DNA of 64,000 bases from Bacteroidia bacterium (GCA_030427635.1 JAUIBA010000023.1:1-64000), one strand, 5' to 3'. Positions 44,872-53,159 are shown, counted from the stretch's first letter. The notes: generated by a model not told the origin, from the letters alone. Made by a program: numbers and translations.

Positions 44872-46266
44872 CTAGTCTGCTTTCATCATCATCATCTCCT
44901 TTATATCGGCCATGATACGACGGGCAATGTTGTTTGCCGTGGTTTCAGAACCGCTTTCAGAGTAGATGCGGATGATGGGTTCGGTATTGGAGGTGCGTAA
45001 ATGCACCCAGTCGTTATCAAAATCTATACGCAGGCCATCTTCTGTATTGATAGGCTGCTTTTTATACTTGTTCTTTATTTCTTGAAATATCTGCTTCACA
45101 TTCACATCCTCACCCAGCTCTATTTTGTTTTTGGAGATAAAGTAGTCGGGATAGGTACTGCGCAGCATGCGGGTAGTCTTGCCCGATTTTGCCAGATGGG
45201 TCAGGAACAGTGCTATGCCTATCATGGCATCACGGCCATAGTGCAGTTCAGGCACTATGATGCCGCCATTGCCCTCGCCGCCTATCACCGCCTTTACTTC
45301 TTTCATCTTTCTCACTACATTCACCTCTCCTACAGCGCTGGGGAAGTATTGTCCTCCATGCTTCTCAGTCACATCGCGCAGTGCACGGGTAGAGGACAGG
45401 TTAGATACCGTATTACCTACCGTGTGCCCCAGTATATAGTCAGCTACAGCTACCAGTGTGTATTCTTCACCAAAGAGGCTGCCGTCCTCACATACAAAGC
45501 ACAGACGGTCCACATCAGGGTCTACTGCTATACCCAGCGATGCGTTCTGTTTAGTCACAGTACTGCATAGCTCCATCAGGTTTTCTGGTAATGGCTCCGG
45601 ATTGTGGGCAAAACGTCCTGTCACTTCTTCATTAATAACTATTACATCTTTCACACCCAGTGCGTGCAGTAGTGGCGGTACAGATATAGCGCCTGTACTG
45701 TTTACCGCATCTACTACTATTTTATAGTTTTTCGCGGCTATTGCTTCCACATCTACCAGCGGGTGCTTCAGTATAGCATCTATATGTTGCTGTATCCATG
45801 TGTCATCATGGGTTACGCTACCCAGCTTGTTTACATCGGCATACTGCAGGTCGGCGCTCTCTGCAAAGTCCAGTATCCACTGGCCGGCTGTTGCGTCTAT
45901 AAACTCTCCTTTGTTATTCAGCAGTTTCAGGGCATTCCACTCCTTAGGGTTGTGGCTGGCAGTGAGTATGATACCACCGGCAGCATCTTCTGCCTTTACA
46001 GCCATTTCCACAGTAGGGGTAGTGCTGAGCCCCAGGTCTGTTACATGGCAGCCTATGCCCTGCAGGGTGGCCACCACCAGGTCGCGCACCATACCTCCCG
46101 AAATGCGGCCATCACGGCCAATGATTATTTTCCTGTTGTCGCCCTGCTGTGCTATCCATGCACCATAAGCAGTGGTAAATTTCACAATGTCTACAGGGGT
46201 AAGACTTTTGCCAGGTGTGCCACCTATAGTGCCACGTATACCTGAAATTGATTTGATTAAAGCCAT
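44872..46266 (-). CDS. glmM: Phosphoglucosamine mutase GlmM (phosphohexomutase family)
   Basis: 464-residue alpha-D-phosphohexomutase. N terminus SISGIRGTIGG; the phosphoserine loop ILTASHNPKEWNALKLLN; the metal-binding loop AVDPDVDRLCFV; the sugar-binding GEGNGGIIVP; and the phosphate-binding RTSNTEPIIRIYSE. These support the four-domain enzyme converting glucosamine-6-P to glucosamine-1-P for UDP-GlcNAc, which feeds both lipid A and peptidoglycan. A phosphoglucomutase/phosphomannomutase role cannot be excluded from sequence alone. Confidence 0.88.
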   Translation of the reverse strand: MALIKSISGIRGTIGGTPGKSLTPVDIVKFTTAYGAWIAQQGDNRKIIIGRDGRISGGMVRDLVVATLQGIGCHVTDLGLSTTPTVEMAVKAEDAAGGIILTASHNPKEWNALKLLNNKGEFIDATAGQWILDFAESADLQYADVNKLGSVTHDDTWIQQHIDAILKHPLVDVEAIAAKNYKIVVDAVNSTGAISVPPLLHALGVKDVIVINEEVTGRFAHNPEPLPENLMELCSTVTKQNASLGIAVDPDVDRLCFVCEDGSLFGEEYTLVAVADYILGHTVGNTVSNLSSTRALRDVTEKHGGQYFPSAVGEVNVVRKMKEVKAVIGGEGNGGIIVPELHYGRDAMIGIALFLTHLAKSGKTTRMLRSTYPDYFISKNKIELGEDVNVKQIFQEIKNKYKKQPINTEDGLRIDFDNDWVHLRTSNTEPIIRIYSESGSETTANNIARRIMADIKEMMMMKAD

Positions 46267-46343
46267 AAAGAGATCGCTTATGCGAAGATAACGTTTTTAG
46301 TCCCTGCTCCAGGTCATAAAAATGACCATTAACAAGGAGGTAA

Positions 46344-47705
46344 TTAATGAAGTAATGATATTTTTCCGGTTGCTGTACTCCCATTACTGTGCACATGTAC
46401 AATATATACCCCGGATGGCTGTGCCGATATATCCACATCAGCTTCGCCAGTATCTGCACTTAATGTCTGCACCACAGTTCCTGCCACACTGCATATAGCT
46501 ATCTTCACACTTCCCCGGCAAGATGTATTCAGGTGAAAAACGCCCGATGAGGGATTGGGGTATAGCTGTAGTCTTATGGGGGGCTCTGGTAGCTCATTTA
46601 CTGCATTGTACACAGGTGTTACTTTGTGAATGGCAGAATTGCCGCCATCTGCTACATACACATATTCGTCATCATCGGCACACACGCCTGTGGGGCCTAT
46701 AAATACGGCATCCAGTGCGGGGCCGTTCAGCACTGCAAAGCCATAGGCCCCGCTACCGGCCAGTGGTCTTATATAGCCGTCCGTGTTTACCACACGCACC
46801 ATGTTATTACCGTGGTCGGCTATGTATATGTTGTCTCTCCTGCTTACGTATACATCCGTTGGCCCTGCCAGTGTAGCGGTATTGGCAGGTATATGATTGC
46901 CATTATAGTCTGCTGCACCTGTTCCTGCCACCAGCCTTATAATGCCATCGGTGCCAATGCGCCGCACCATATTGTTACCATTGTCCGCTATGTATATATT
47001 TCCGGCAGTATCGGCACATATCCCGGCCGGGTAGGATAGTGTAGCGCCAGTAGCAGGTATGTCATTATTATTGAAGCCCGCTACACCGGCGCCGGCATAG
47101 GTGGTGATGGTACCGGTTGTACCATCTACCCGTCTTATACGCTGGTTGCCTTTGTCAGAGATATAGATGTTGCCATCCCGGTCCACACATACATCGGCCG
47201 GCTGTGATAGCTGCGCTGCTATGGCCAGCCCGCCATCTCCTGAAAAGCCACCCACACCGGTACCGCATACAGTGGTGATGATACCGGTTGCCGCATCTAT
47301 GCGGCGTATTACATTATTATACTCCTCTGCTACATAGATGTTCCCCGCAGCATCCATCGCCACGCCCGTAGGGTCCTGAAACTGTGCTGCAGTGGCAGGC
47401 CCGCCATCACCACTATAGCCCATAGTGCCGGTGCCTGCGTGCGTAAATATGGTGTCATGGCTGTCTATGCGGCGTATGCGCGATATAGCATAGTCAGCTA
47501 CATACACATTGCCATTCCCGTCTGTACAGATGCCCATCGGCAGAGCCAGAGAATAGTTTGTGGCCGGCCACCCATCGCCTATATATTGGGTGATGCCATT
47601 ACCGGCTATGGTAGTAATAGTACCCTGTGCCCATATACAGGACGGTAGCAGTAACAATAACGTCAGGTAGCGCAGGCCGGTCATAGAAATATGATTGTTG
47701 TACAT
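46344..47705 (-). CDS. Secreted NHL-repeat protein with T9SS type-A sorting domain (NHL-3)
   Basis: 453-residue exported protein with a signal peptide (hydrophobic core LRYLTLLLLLPSCIWA), then about six NHL repeats each built on GDGGPATAAQFQDP-like and GNIYVAEEYNNVIRRID-like segments, and a C-terminal T9SS domain (YPNPSSGVFHLNTSC to ISLLH). It lacks the Ig/Big2-like central part of the 31959 and 33974 paralogues. Start ATG 47705 or ATG 47684 (MTGLRYL); a TAACTTTA sequence just upstream mildly favours the shorter one. No terminator is seen before glmM. Confidence 0.83.
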   Translation of the reverse strand: MYNNHISMTGLRYLTLLLLLPSCIWAQGTITTIAGNGITQYIGDGWPATNYSLALPMGICTDGNGNVYVADYAISRIRRIDSHDTIFTHAGTGTMGYSGDGGPATAAQFQDPTGVAMDAAGNIYVAEEYNNVIRRIDAATGIITTVCGTGVGGFSGDGGLAIAAQLSQPADVCVDRDGNIYISDKGNQRIRRVDGTTGTITTYAGAGVAGFNNNDIPATGATLSYPAGICADTAGNIYIADNGNNMVRRIGTDGIIRLVAGTGAADYNGNHIPANTATLAGPTDVYVSRRDNIYIADHGNNMVRVVNTDGYIRPLAGSGAYGFAVLNGPALDAVFIGPTGVCADDDEYVYVADGGNSAIHKVTPVYNAVNELPEPPIRLQLYPNPSSGVFHLNTSCRGSVKIAICSVAGTVVQTLSADTGEADVDISAQPSGVYIVHVHSNGSTATGKISLLH

Positions 47706-47736
47706 AAAGTTAGCAACATGTGGCAGGTATTAAAAA

Positions 47737-47768
47737 CGAAAATGCTCCCTTTTCAGAGAGCATTTTCG
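47737..47768 (-). terminator. Terminator of NHL-4
   Basis: 11-bp perfect stem (47737-47747 with 47758-47768), 10-nt loop, followed on the minus strand by five T residues. It separates the two NHL genes transcriptionally. Confidence 0.8.
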
Positions 47769-47786
47769 GGTCGGGGGATAAACCCA

Positions 47787-49169
47787 TCAGTTGATGGTCA
47801 GTTTTTCTACATGCTTCTTGCCTGATGCTTTCAGGGTAATGGTATAAGTACCTGCAGGCAGGGTAGTGAGGTCTAGTGTACCATACTGGCCGTCAAGCAC
47901 AGTGCTGGCTACTACCTGGCCGGTAACATTCATTACAGAAACTGCTGCATTGACATAGTCTTCTGTTACATTAATCTTTGCTATACCGTCAGTTGGGTTA
48001 GGATACATACGCACATTACCTGCTGTTGAGCCATTAATGCCGGTACCTGTTGCACGTGGTGTTGTTGGTGTTACTCCCAGTGTCACCTTACGTATGCAGT
48101 TGTTGCCCGCATCAGCTATATACATATTACCGCTGTTATCTACCCATACACCCTGAGGGCTGCTCAGCTGTGCATAAGTAGAGATGTCACCATCGCCCGA
48201 GAAGCCGGCAGTACCTGTACCTGCTACTGTGGATATTACGTGGCGCTCCAGGTTCATCTTACGTATAGCATGGTTGCCACGGTCACATATATACATGTTC
48301 TTCGCATTGTCTATAAACAGGTTGCCGGGATTTCTCAGCTTGGCATCAGTAGCCAGTCCCCAGTTTCCGGTATAGCCCGCCGCGCCGCCTATACCTGCTA
48401 CAGTAGTAATGATACCTGTGTTCAGGTCCACTTTACGCACTACATGGTTGTTGGCATCAGAGAAATAAAGATGTCCCTGTCCCGGGCTGGTTGGGTCAAA
48501 GAACACAGCGCTTGGGTGCGATGTTTTTGCGTCCATTGCCAGGCCGCCATCACCGGCATAGCCGGTAGCACCCGTACCGTTTACTATAGTAGTAATGATA
48601 TGGGTAGCGGCATCTACCCTACGTATACGGTTGCTGCCGTAGTCAGCTATATAGGTATTGCCATATATATCTTCGCATGAGCCGTTGGGCGTCATTGTTT
48701 TTGCCAGGCAGGAATTTCCACCGTCACCGCTGCTGCCCTGTGAGCCACAGCCAAAGCGTGCATAGGTAGCGCCTGTCGCCGGGTCGGTATAGAAGCCCAT
48801 ATCATTATACCATGCGGTAAACAGAACTTCGCCCCCCGCATCTACAAATACCGATACTGGTTTGTTCAGCGTCATGGTAGGAGTCCAGCCGGCTACGCCC
48901 GCGCCCGCGTAGGAGCTTATTACCCCCCATGAGTCTATTTTTCGTATTTTATTATTGTTTTTATCAGCAATAAAAATATTACCTGATGCATCAACGGCTA
49001 CCCCTGATGGGTAGGAGAACTGAGCAAGTACGGCAGAGCCGCCATCGCCCGAGAAACCTGCAATACCTGTACCCGCTATGGTAGAGATAGTGCCCTGTGC
49101 AAAAGCAGCCGTACCGCAGAAGGCCAGTGCCGATGCAAAAAACAGTTTGTGTAGTGTGTTTCTTTTCAT
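47787..49169 (-). CDS. Secreted NHL-repeat protein with T9SS type-A sorting domain (NHL-4)
   Basis: 460-residue exported protein. Signal peptide KLFFASALAFCGTAAFAQ; NHL repeats such as GNIFIADKNNNKIRKID and NMYICDRGNHAIRKMN; one degenerate repeat around residues 105-145 (EVLFTAWYNDMGFYTDP); T9SS domain from VRMYPNPTDGIAKINV to HVEKLTIN. Paralogue of the neighbouring gene, but with its own terminator. Function unknown; the beta-propeller may bind protein or sugar. Confidence 0.84.
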   Translation of the reverse strand: MKRNTLHKLFFASALAFCGTAAFAQGTISTIAGTGIAGFSGDGGSAVLAQFSYPSGVAVDASGNIFIADKNNNKIRKIDSWGVISSYAGAGVAGWTPTMTLNKPVSVFVDAGGEVLFTAWYNDMGFYTDPATGATYARFGCGSQGSSGDGGNSCLAKTMTPNGSCEDIYGNTYIADYGSNRIRRVDAATHIITTIVNGTGATGYAGDGGLAMDAKTSHPSAVFFDPTSPGQGHLYFSDANNHVVRKVDLNTGIITTVAGIGGAAGYTGNWGLATDAKLRNPGNLFIDNAKNMYICDRGNHAIRKMNLERHVISTVAGTGTAGFSGDGDISTYAQLSSPQGVWVDNSGNMYIADAGNNCIRKVTLGVTPTTPRATGTGINGSTAGNVRMYPNPTDGIAKINVTEDYVNAAVSVMNVTGQVVASTVLDGQYGTLDLTTLPAGTYTITLKASGKKHVEKLTIN

Positions 49170-49326
49170 GTTAATGACTATTTAAGACACTACAATTTAG
49201 TAACTTCCGGGAATATAAAATAATAAATATCTGGCATGCTTTTTGTTGCATGCGCAGCATTTTTCACTACCTTTTTCAGGCAGAAAATGTAATTAATTAG
49301 AATTCAATTAGATACATGCCAGCATA

Positions 49327-49908
49327 TCAGGCAGTGCGCTCAGTGAGCCATGTTGGTACCGGCGGCGGTGTGTATTGCTCCATAAGTTGCAGCAGCTCTT
49401 CAGGGTCCTCAGTAAATATCAGAGAGCTGGCCACACACTCATCCAGAAAACCCTCCTGCACCATATTATTACACAATACACGCAGCGCATCATAATAGCC
49501 GTTTACATTCAGCACCCCTATAGGATACTTATGCAGGCCCAGCTGGCTCCATGTCAGCACCTCAAACAGCTCTTCCATAGTGCCCCATCCTCCCGGCAGT
49601 GCTATTATGCCCTCACTGAGGCGGTGCATGTGCATCTTCCGCTCATGCATGGTATCTACCGTTATCAGCTCGGTAAGTCCGTTATGCACCAGCTCTTTAT
49701 GTACCAGAAAGTGAGGGATAACACCCGTTACCTTACCGCCATTCTGCAGTGCGCCCTCAGCTACAGCGCCCATAATGCCGGTGCGGGCAGCGCCATATAC
49801 TATAGCTATACCTTTTGCCGCCAGCATACTGCCTATAGAGTAGGCTACCTCACGGTACACCTCATTATATCCCTCCGAAGCGCCACAGAAAACAGTAATA
49901 CTTTGCAT
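49327..49908 (-). CDS. LOG-family protein (putative nucleoside 5'-monophosphate phosphoribohydrolase)
   Basis: 193 aa from ATG 49908. Rossmann-like protein with the LOG motif set: ITVFCGASEGYNEVYREVA, VYGAARTGIMGAVAEGAL, and the active-site ALPGGWGTMEELFEVLTW (PGGxGTxxE). Characterised homologues release adenine-type bases or activate cytokinins; the substrate in this organism is unknown. The in-frame TTG at 49932 is rejected because it lies in the TATATTTG promoter box. Confidence 0.92.
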   Translation of the reverse strand: MQSITVFCGASEGYNEVYREVAYSIGSMLAAKGIAIVYGAARTGIMGAVAEGALQNGGKVTGVIPHFLVHKELVHNGLTELITVDTMHERKMHMHRLSEGIIALPGGWGTMEELFEVLTWSQLGLHKYPIGVLNVNGYYDALRVLCNNMVQEGFLDECVASSLIFTEDPEELLQLMEQYTPPPVPTWLTERTA

Positions 49909-49929
49909 AGACAGGCATTTTATTATGCT

Positions 49930-49937
49930 CAAATATA
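49930..49937 (-). promoter_or_regulatory. Promoter -7 box for LOG-family gene
   Basis: TATATTTG on the minus strand, exact TAnnTTTG match 21 nt upstream of ATG 49908. Confidence 0.5.
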
Positions 49938-50020
49938 ACCATTGTGCCGCCAGCCTGCTGCACCCGTTACCATAATTTAACCCTTTTTAATGGCAATACC
50001 ACAATTCACAGCCCCCGGTT

Positions 50021-50051
50021 TTTGTAATAACCACCGATACACTTAATTTTG
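50021..50051 (+). promoter_or_regulatory. Promoter of tRNA-Arg
   Basis: TTTG at 50021-50024, 19-bp spacer, then TAATTTTG at 50044-50051: a full Bacteroidota-type -33/-7 pair, about 38 bp before the mature tRNA 5' end. The best-formed promoter in the window. Confidence 0.8.
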
Positions 50052-50089
50052 CACCCACTTCAGCCCACCCATAGTGGGTAAGAGCTATC

Positions 50090-50161
50090 GGTCTCGTAGT
50101 TCAATGGATAGAATAGAAGTTTCCTAAACTTTTGATACAGGTTCGATTCCTGTCGAGACTA
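50090..50161 (+). tRNA. tRNA-Arg (anticodon CCT)
   Basis: A 72-nt sequence folds as a cloverleaf: acceptor stem GGTCTCG with CGAGACT (one G-T pair), D arm starting GTTC, anticodon stem GAAGT/ACTTT around loop TTCCTAA (anticodon CCT, reads AGG), T stem ACAGG/CCTGT around TTCGATT, discriminator A. The 3' CCA is not encoded. The retron begins just downstream of it. Confidence 0.93.
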
Positions 50162-50167
50162 CACTTT

Positions 50168-50200
50168 ACAAAACCCTTGCTCAGCAAGGGTTTTGTTTTT
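50168..50200 (+). terminator. Terminator of tRNA-Arg
   Basis: 13-bp perfect stem (50168-50180 with 50184-50196), 3-nt loop, followed by T residues to 50200. It isolates the tRNA from the retron operon. Confidence 0.92.
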
Positions 50201-50224
50201 CCTGCCATATTGCAAAATCGAACC

Positions 50225-50232
50225 TATATTTG
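50225..50232 (+). promoter_or_regulatory. Promoter -7 box of the retron operon
   Basis: TATATTTG, exact TAnnTTTG match, 57 nt upstream of the effector ATG at 50290; -33 region weak. As there is no terminator or second clear box before the reverse transcriptase gene, one transcript probably covers effector, ncRNA and RT. Confidence 0.55.
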
Positions 50233-50289
50233 TAGACTAGCCCTATAAAAGCAGTTGCTAAAATGTTTTGTTGAGCTCAACTTATTTCA

Positions 50290-51561
50290 ATGGCATTGAA
50301 TGTCAACATAGATAACGTCACGTTAGAAATTATTTCCACGAGATTAAAAAATGTTGTGAGTCCTTTAGATATAATTAAATGGCTTGCCAATTTCAAACCT
50401 GAAGAAATAGATTTAGCCATCGACATAATCTCAAATATGACGGTTTATACAACCTATGAAATAGAAGAAATGCTAAATGGCAGCTTTCTATCTCTATTTG
50501 ACAAAATTGAAAAAGATCATCGGTTAGTTGTTCATCCAATTGGAGAATTTGGCAAGAGTGGCAGCATGATTACTTACCTTTTTCAAAAAACAGAATTTTA
50601 TAAAAACAACAAAAACAGTATAATATTACTGCCTACACTAAACAACTTTGAATTTGACGAAGAACTTAGTTATAGTTTAATACTGCTTGATGATTTTGTT
50701 GGATCTGGGGACACCATCAAGGATTATTACAAAGCCAATATTCATAAACTAAGAAGTAACTTTCATGAAGTGTTTTTTGTTGGAGTAGCAGGAATGATTA
50801 AGGGAGTAGAAAAAATAAATTTCTACTTTGATAAAGTAGAAATACCGCGAGCTAATATCTTCAAAAAATGTTTTTCAAGTACCGGCAGCACATTTGGGTA
50901 TAGAAAATATTACAATCATAGAGATTTAGCTTATAAGTATGGAGTAAAACTGACGAAAAGAACTAAGGACATACGTCGGAAGAGTGCTTTTCGTGAGGCT
51001 TTAGGTTATGAAAACTCACAAGCACTTGTTTCATTTGCATACGGAAGTCCGAATAATACGCTCCCAATCATTTGGGCGAATAAAAAAAATTGGGTTCCTT
51101 TAATTCCAAGGTTTTCAATTGACAAGATAAGTAGCGCAAGAAATTTTAGAAAAAATATTTTGTATGAGCTTTCAATTCTAAAAGAATTTGGTAGCGATAA
51201 CTTACGAGACAATTTTTTCTCATTAAAAATAAAAAAGGGCAGCAGGACATTTTCATCTGTAAATCGAATTGATTTTTCACTATATGCGATAATAAAACTA
51301 TCAAGAGCTGGTTACACTCCAATTTCAATATGCCAAAAACTAGGCATACTTTATAAAGACTATGAAGAGTATTTGAATAAAGGAAAGGAGAAGGGTATTT
51401 TTGAAGAAGAAAACAAACTCTCAATGCTAGGATTGCTTTTATTCAACGATGCAAAGAAATGTATAGAAGCTAGAAAGAAAAGTTTCGAGTTTGAATTTAA
51501 AAACCTCTATGCGACAAGAGAAATAAAATATACACCAAAGAGATTCAATGGAAGGTCATAA
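50290..51561 (+). CDS. Retron-associated PRTase-like effector protein
   Basis: 423-residue protein. Residues about 131-142 read ILLDDFVGSGDT, the PRPP-binding-loop pattern of type I phosphoribosyltransferases (hydrophobic strand, two acidic residues, then small residues and Thr). Residues 248-263, SFAYGSPNNTLPIIWA, match a motif I associate with the PRTase-like family found in bacterial conflict systems. The C-terminal part (about 330-400), with LYAIIKLSRAGYTPISICQKLG, could be a winged helix, but that is a guess. It directly precedes the retron ncRNA and RT and is AT-rich like them. It is probably the toxic effector, held inactive by RT-msDNA; activity (nucleotide or NAD-like target, or base transfer) is not shown. 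Stop codon lies in the ncRNA a1 arm. Confidence 0.85.
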   Translation: MALNVNIDNVTLEIISTRLKNVVSPLDIIKWLANFKPEEIDLAIDIISNMTVYTTYEIEEMLNGSFLSLFDKIEKDHRLVVHPIGEFGKSGSMITYLFQKTEFYKNNKNSIILLPTLNNFEFDEELSYSLILLDDFVGSGDTIKDYYKANIHKLRSNFHEVFFVGVAGMIKGVEKINFYFDKVEIPRANIFKKCFSSTGSTFGYRKYYNHRDLAYKYGVKLTKRTKDIRRKSAFREALGYENSQALVSFAYGSPNNTLPIIWANKKNWVPLIPRFSIDKISSARNFRKNILYELSILKEFGSDNLRDNFFSLKIKKGSRTFSSVNRIDFSLYAIIKLSRAGYTPISICQKLGILYKDYEEYLNKGKEKGIFEEENKLSMLGLLLFNDAKKCIEARKKSFEFEFKNLYATREIKYTPKRFNGRS

Positions 51562-51745
51562 TAGGCAAGCACTTTCAAGTCCACATATGTTCGAAATAAC
51601 ATTCAAGGGGCGAGAATGCATGGGTAGTTACCCAAGTTGGACTGAAGCTACTTTTCAACACTTAGTGCACAAAATCCTCCTCCGTGCGGTCTGTGCACTA
51701 AATGCTTCGCATAATTTAAACTATGAGTTGCCCTTATGACTTTTC
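51550..51745 (+). ncRNA. Predicted retron msr-msd RNA
   Basis: The gap between effector and RT has the retron RNA architecture. Arm a1 (51550-51568) pairs with a2 (51728-51745): 12 contiguous pairs (two G-U), a 2x1 internal loop, then 5 pairs. G51569, immediately after a1 in an AGC context, is the candidate branching guanosine. In msr, 573-582 pairs with 639-647 (51xxx numbering) around one bulged A, enclosing small hairpins, for example CATTC/GAATG (51600-51604, 51614-51618) and TGGGT/ACCCA (51621-51625, 51630-51634). In msd the main hairpin is TTAGTGCAC (51662-51670) with GTGCACTAA (51693-51701), 22-nt loop, followed by ATGC-TTC-GCAT (51702-51712). Exact msr/msd border unknown. Confidence 0.82.
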
Positions 51746-52833
51746 CATTGGATAATATTGCCCCAGAAAACGCTGCGTTGTCTCACAGCAAAGAATTTTG
51801 GGATGATATTCAAGCTTATTCCGCTAAACTTGTTGGGAAGAATCTTCCGATAATTTTTTCTCTACCTCATTTGTGTTTGTTAGCAGGTGTAAATATTGCA
51901 AATGTTATTAGGTTTTGCAGTACAAACCGGATTGCTGATTACAAACGGTTTAAACTAAAAAAGAAAAGGGGTGGCTATAGAATTATTTTGATGCCCAATG
52001 ATGAAATAAAATACTTACAGCGATGGATACTTATTAATATTCTTGAAAAAATTCCTTCTCATCAATCATGCATGGGTTTTGATAAGACGAGTTCAATACT
52101 TAAAAATGCTCAGCAGCATTTAAAAAAAGAAGCAATTTTAAAAATGGACCTACTCCGTTTTTATGATTCGGTAAATGAAAAGCGGATTTATGGTATTTTT
52201 AACCACTTGGGATTTCATCCAAATTTAGCAGTTTCCCTCGCTAAAATTTGTACAATTGTCCCAGATGATTTATTCTATAGTTCTTTTAAGAGCAGTGAAT
52301 TAGACTTAAAAGCTATCATCATTAATCGACAAGAAGGGATTCTTGCTCAAGGAGCCCCAACAAGTCCCAAACTGTCTAATCTTATTTCATTTAGGCTTGA
52401 TAAAAGATTAACTAAATTGGCAGTAAAACATGGTCTACAGTACTCACGATATGCTGACGATATAACATTTTCCGGACCAATTGAAGCTTTGAAAAAAGTC
52501 AAAAAAGTAGCTTATCGAATTGTTTCAGAAGAAAACTTATGTGTAAACTTTTCCAAAACTAAATTGCTAGTTAGGGGTAACCCATTTTTCGTAACAGGGT
52601 TATCAGTTAATAATGATGTTGTAACCGTTCCTCGAAAACGAAAGATTCTAATTGAGCATCATCTATTTCACTGTAGAAAAAATGGAGTTGAAGAGCATAT
52701 GCGTATATGCGGCATTGCCAAAAAAAATTTTAAAGACTGGTTGTTAGGAAATATTGCATTTGTATTCTCAGTAGAAAAGGATTTGGGGCAGCAATATTTT
52801 AATGAATTTAATGAAATTCAGTGGCCCATCTAA
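51736..52833 (+). CDS. ret: Retron reverse transcriptase
   Basis: 365-residue RT that would use the msr-msd RNA as primer and template to make msDNA. Seen directly: NAQQH at residues 124-128 (retron NAxxH motif) just before the first catalytic block with Asp138 (ILKMDLLRFYDSV), QGAPTSP at 205-211, YADD at 239-242, and VTG at 286-288 (retron region Y), then a basic C-terminal thumb region. NAxxH plus VTG separates retron RTs from group II intron, DGR and Abi-type RTs. ATG 51736 is the only usable start: an in-frame stop lies at 51724 and no start codon is between. That ATG lies within the a2 arm. Base composition is much more AT-rich than the flanking genes. Confidence 0.95.
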   Translation: MTFPLDNIAPENAALSHSKEFWDDIQAYSAKLVGKNLPIIFSLPHLCLLAGVNIANVIRFCSTNRIADYKRFKLKKKRGGYRIILMPNDEIKYLQRWILINILEKIPSHQSCMGFDKTSSILKNAQQHLKKEAILKMDLLRFYDSVNEKRIYGIFNHLGFHPNLAVSLAKICTIVPDDLFYSSFKSSELDLKAIIINRQEGILAQGAPTSPKLSNLISFRLDKRLTKLAVKHGLQYSRYADDITFSGPIEALKKVKKVAYRIVSEENLCVNFSKTKLLVRGNPFFVTGLSVNNDVVTVPRKRKILIEHHLFHCRKNGVEEHMRICGIAKKNFKDWLLGNIAFVFSVEKDLGQQYFNEFNEIQWPI

Positions 52834-53159
52834 AAACCTTTGCATCACATTTATAATAGCAACTTAACAGCCACTTCATAAATTTTCACCAAATCTTCAA
52901 AGATCAAGTTCGACATTCCCCCTGCCCACTCTGACCTTTCTTCAACACCCACACTCACATTCACTCTGGCCCTTTGCCTCTATAAGCACTTCTCGGGTGT
53001 TTTATCGTATTACCTGCATTTGTTATTCTGTATTGTGGTTCGTATACTGCACTAATCGCTCTATTCTGCAATCACAGGATAATATTATACCTTTGAACAC
53101 CGCCACCCTAAACAGATAAAACACATTAATCAAACAGTCTTATTAAAGAAAAAATACGA
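52834..53159. other. Gene-free region between retron and polysaccharide operon
   Basis: 326 bp with no supported gene. A pyrimidine-rich stretch on the plus strand covers about 52905-52985. No terminator is evident after the RT gene, and no copy of the tRNA-Arg 3' end is seen that would mark an attachment site. The right end holds the promoter box for the next operon. Confidence 0.6.
53088..53095 (+). promoter_or_regulatory. Promoter -7 box of polysaccharide operon
   Basis: TACCTTTG, exact TAnnTTTG match, about 65 nt upstream of ATG 53160. Confidence 0.5.

Noticed and set aside
50290-52833. Group II intron, DGR or CRISPR-linked reverse transcriptase
   Set aside because: No intron domain V/VI-like RNA or maturase region, no template/variable repeat pair, no CRISPR repeats or cas genes; NAxxH and VTG fit a retron.
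52834-53159. attR-like copy of the tRNA-Arg 3' end
   Set aside because: No match to the end of the tRNA found by eye in this stretch or further downstream.
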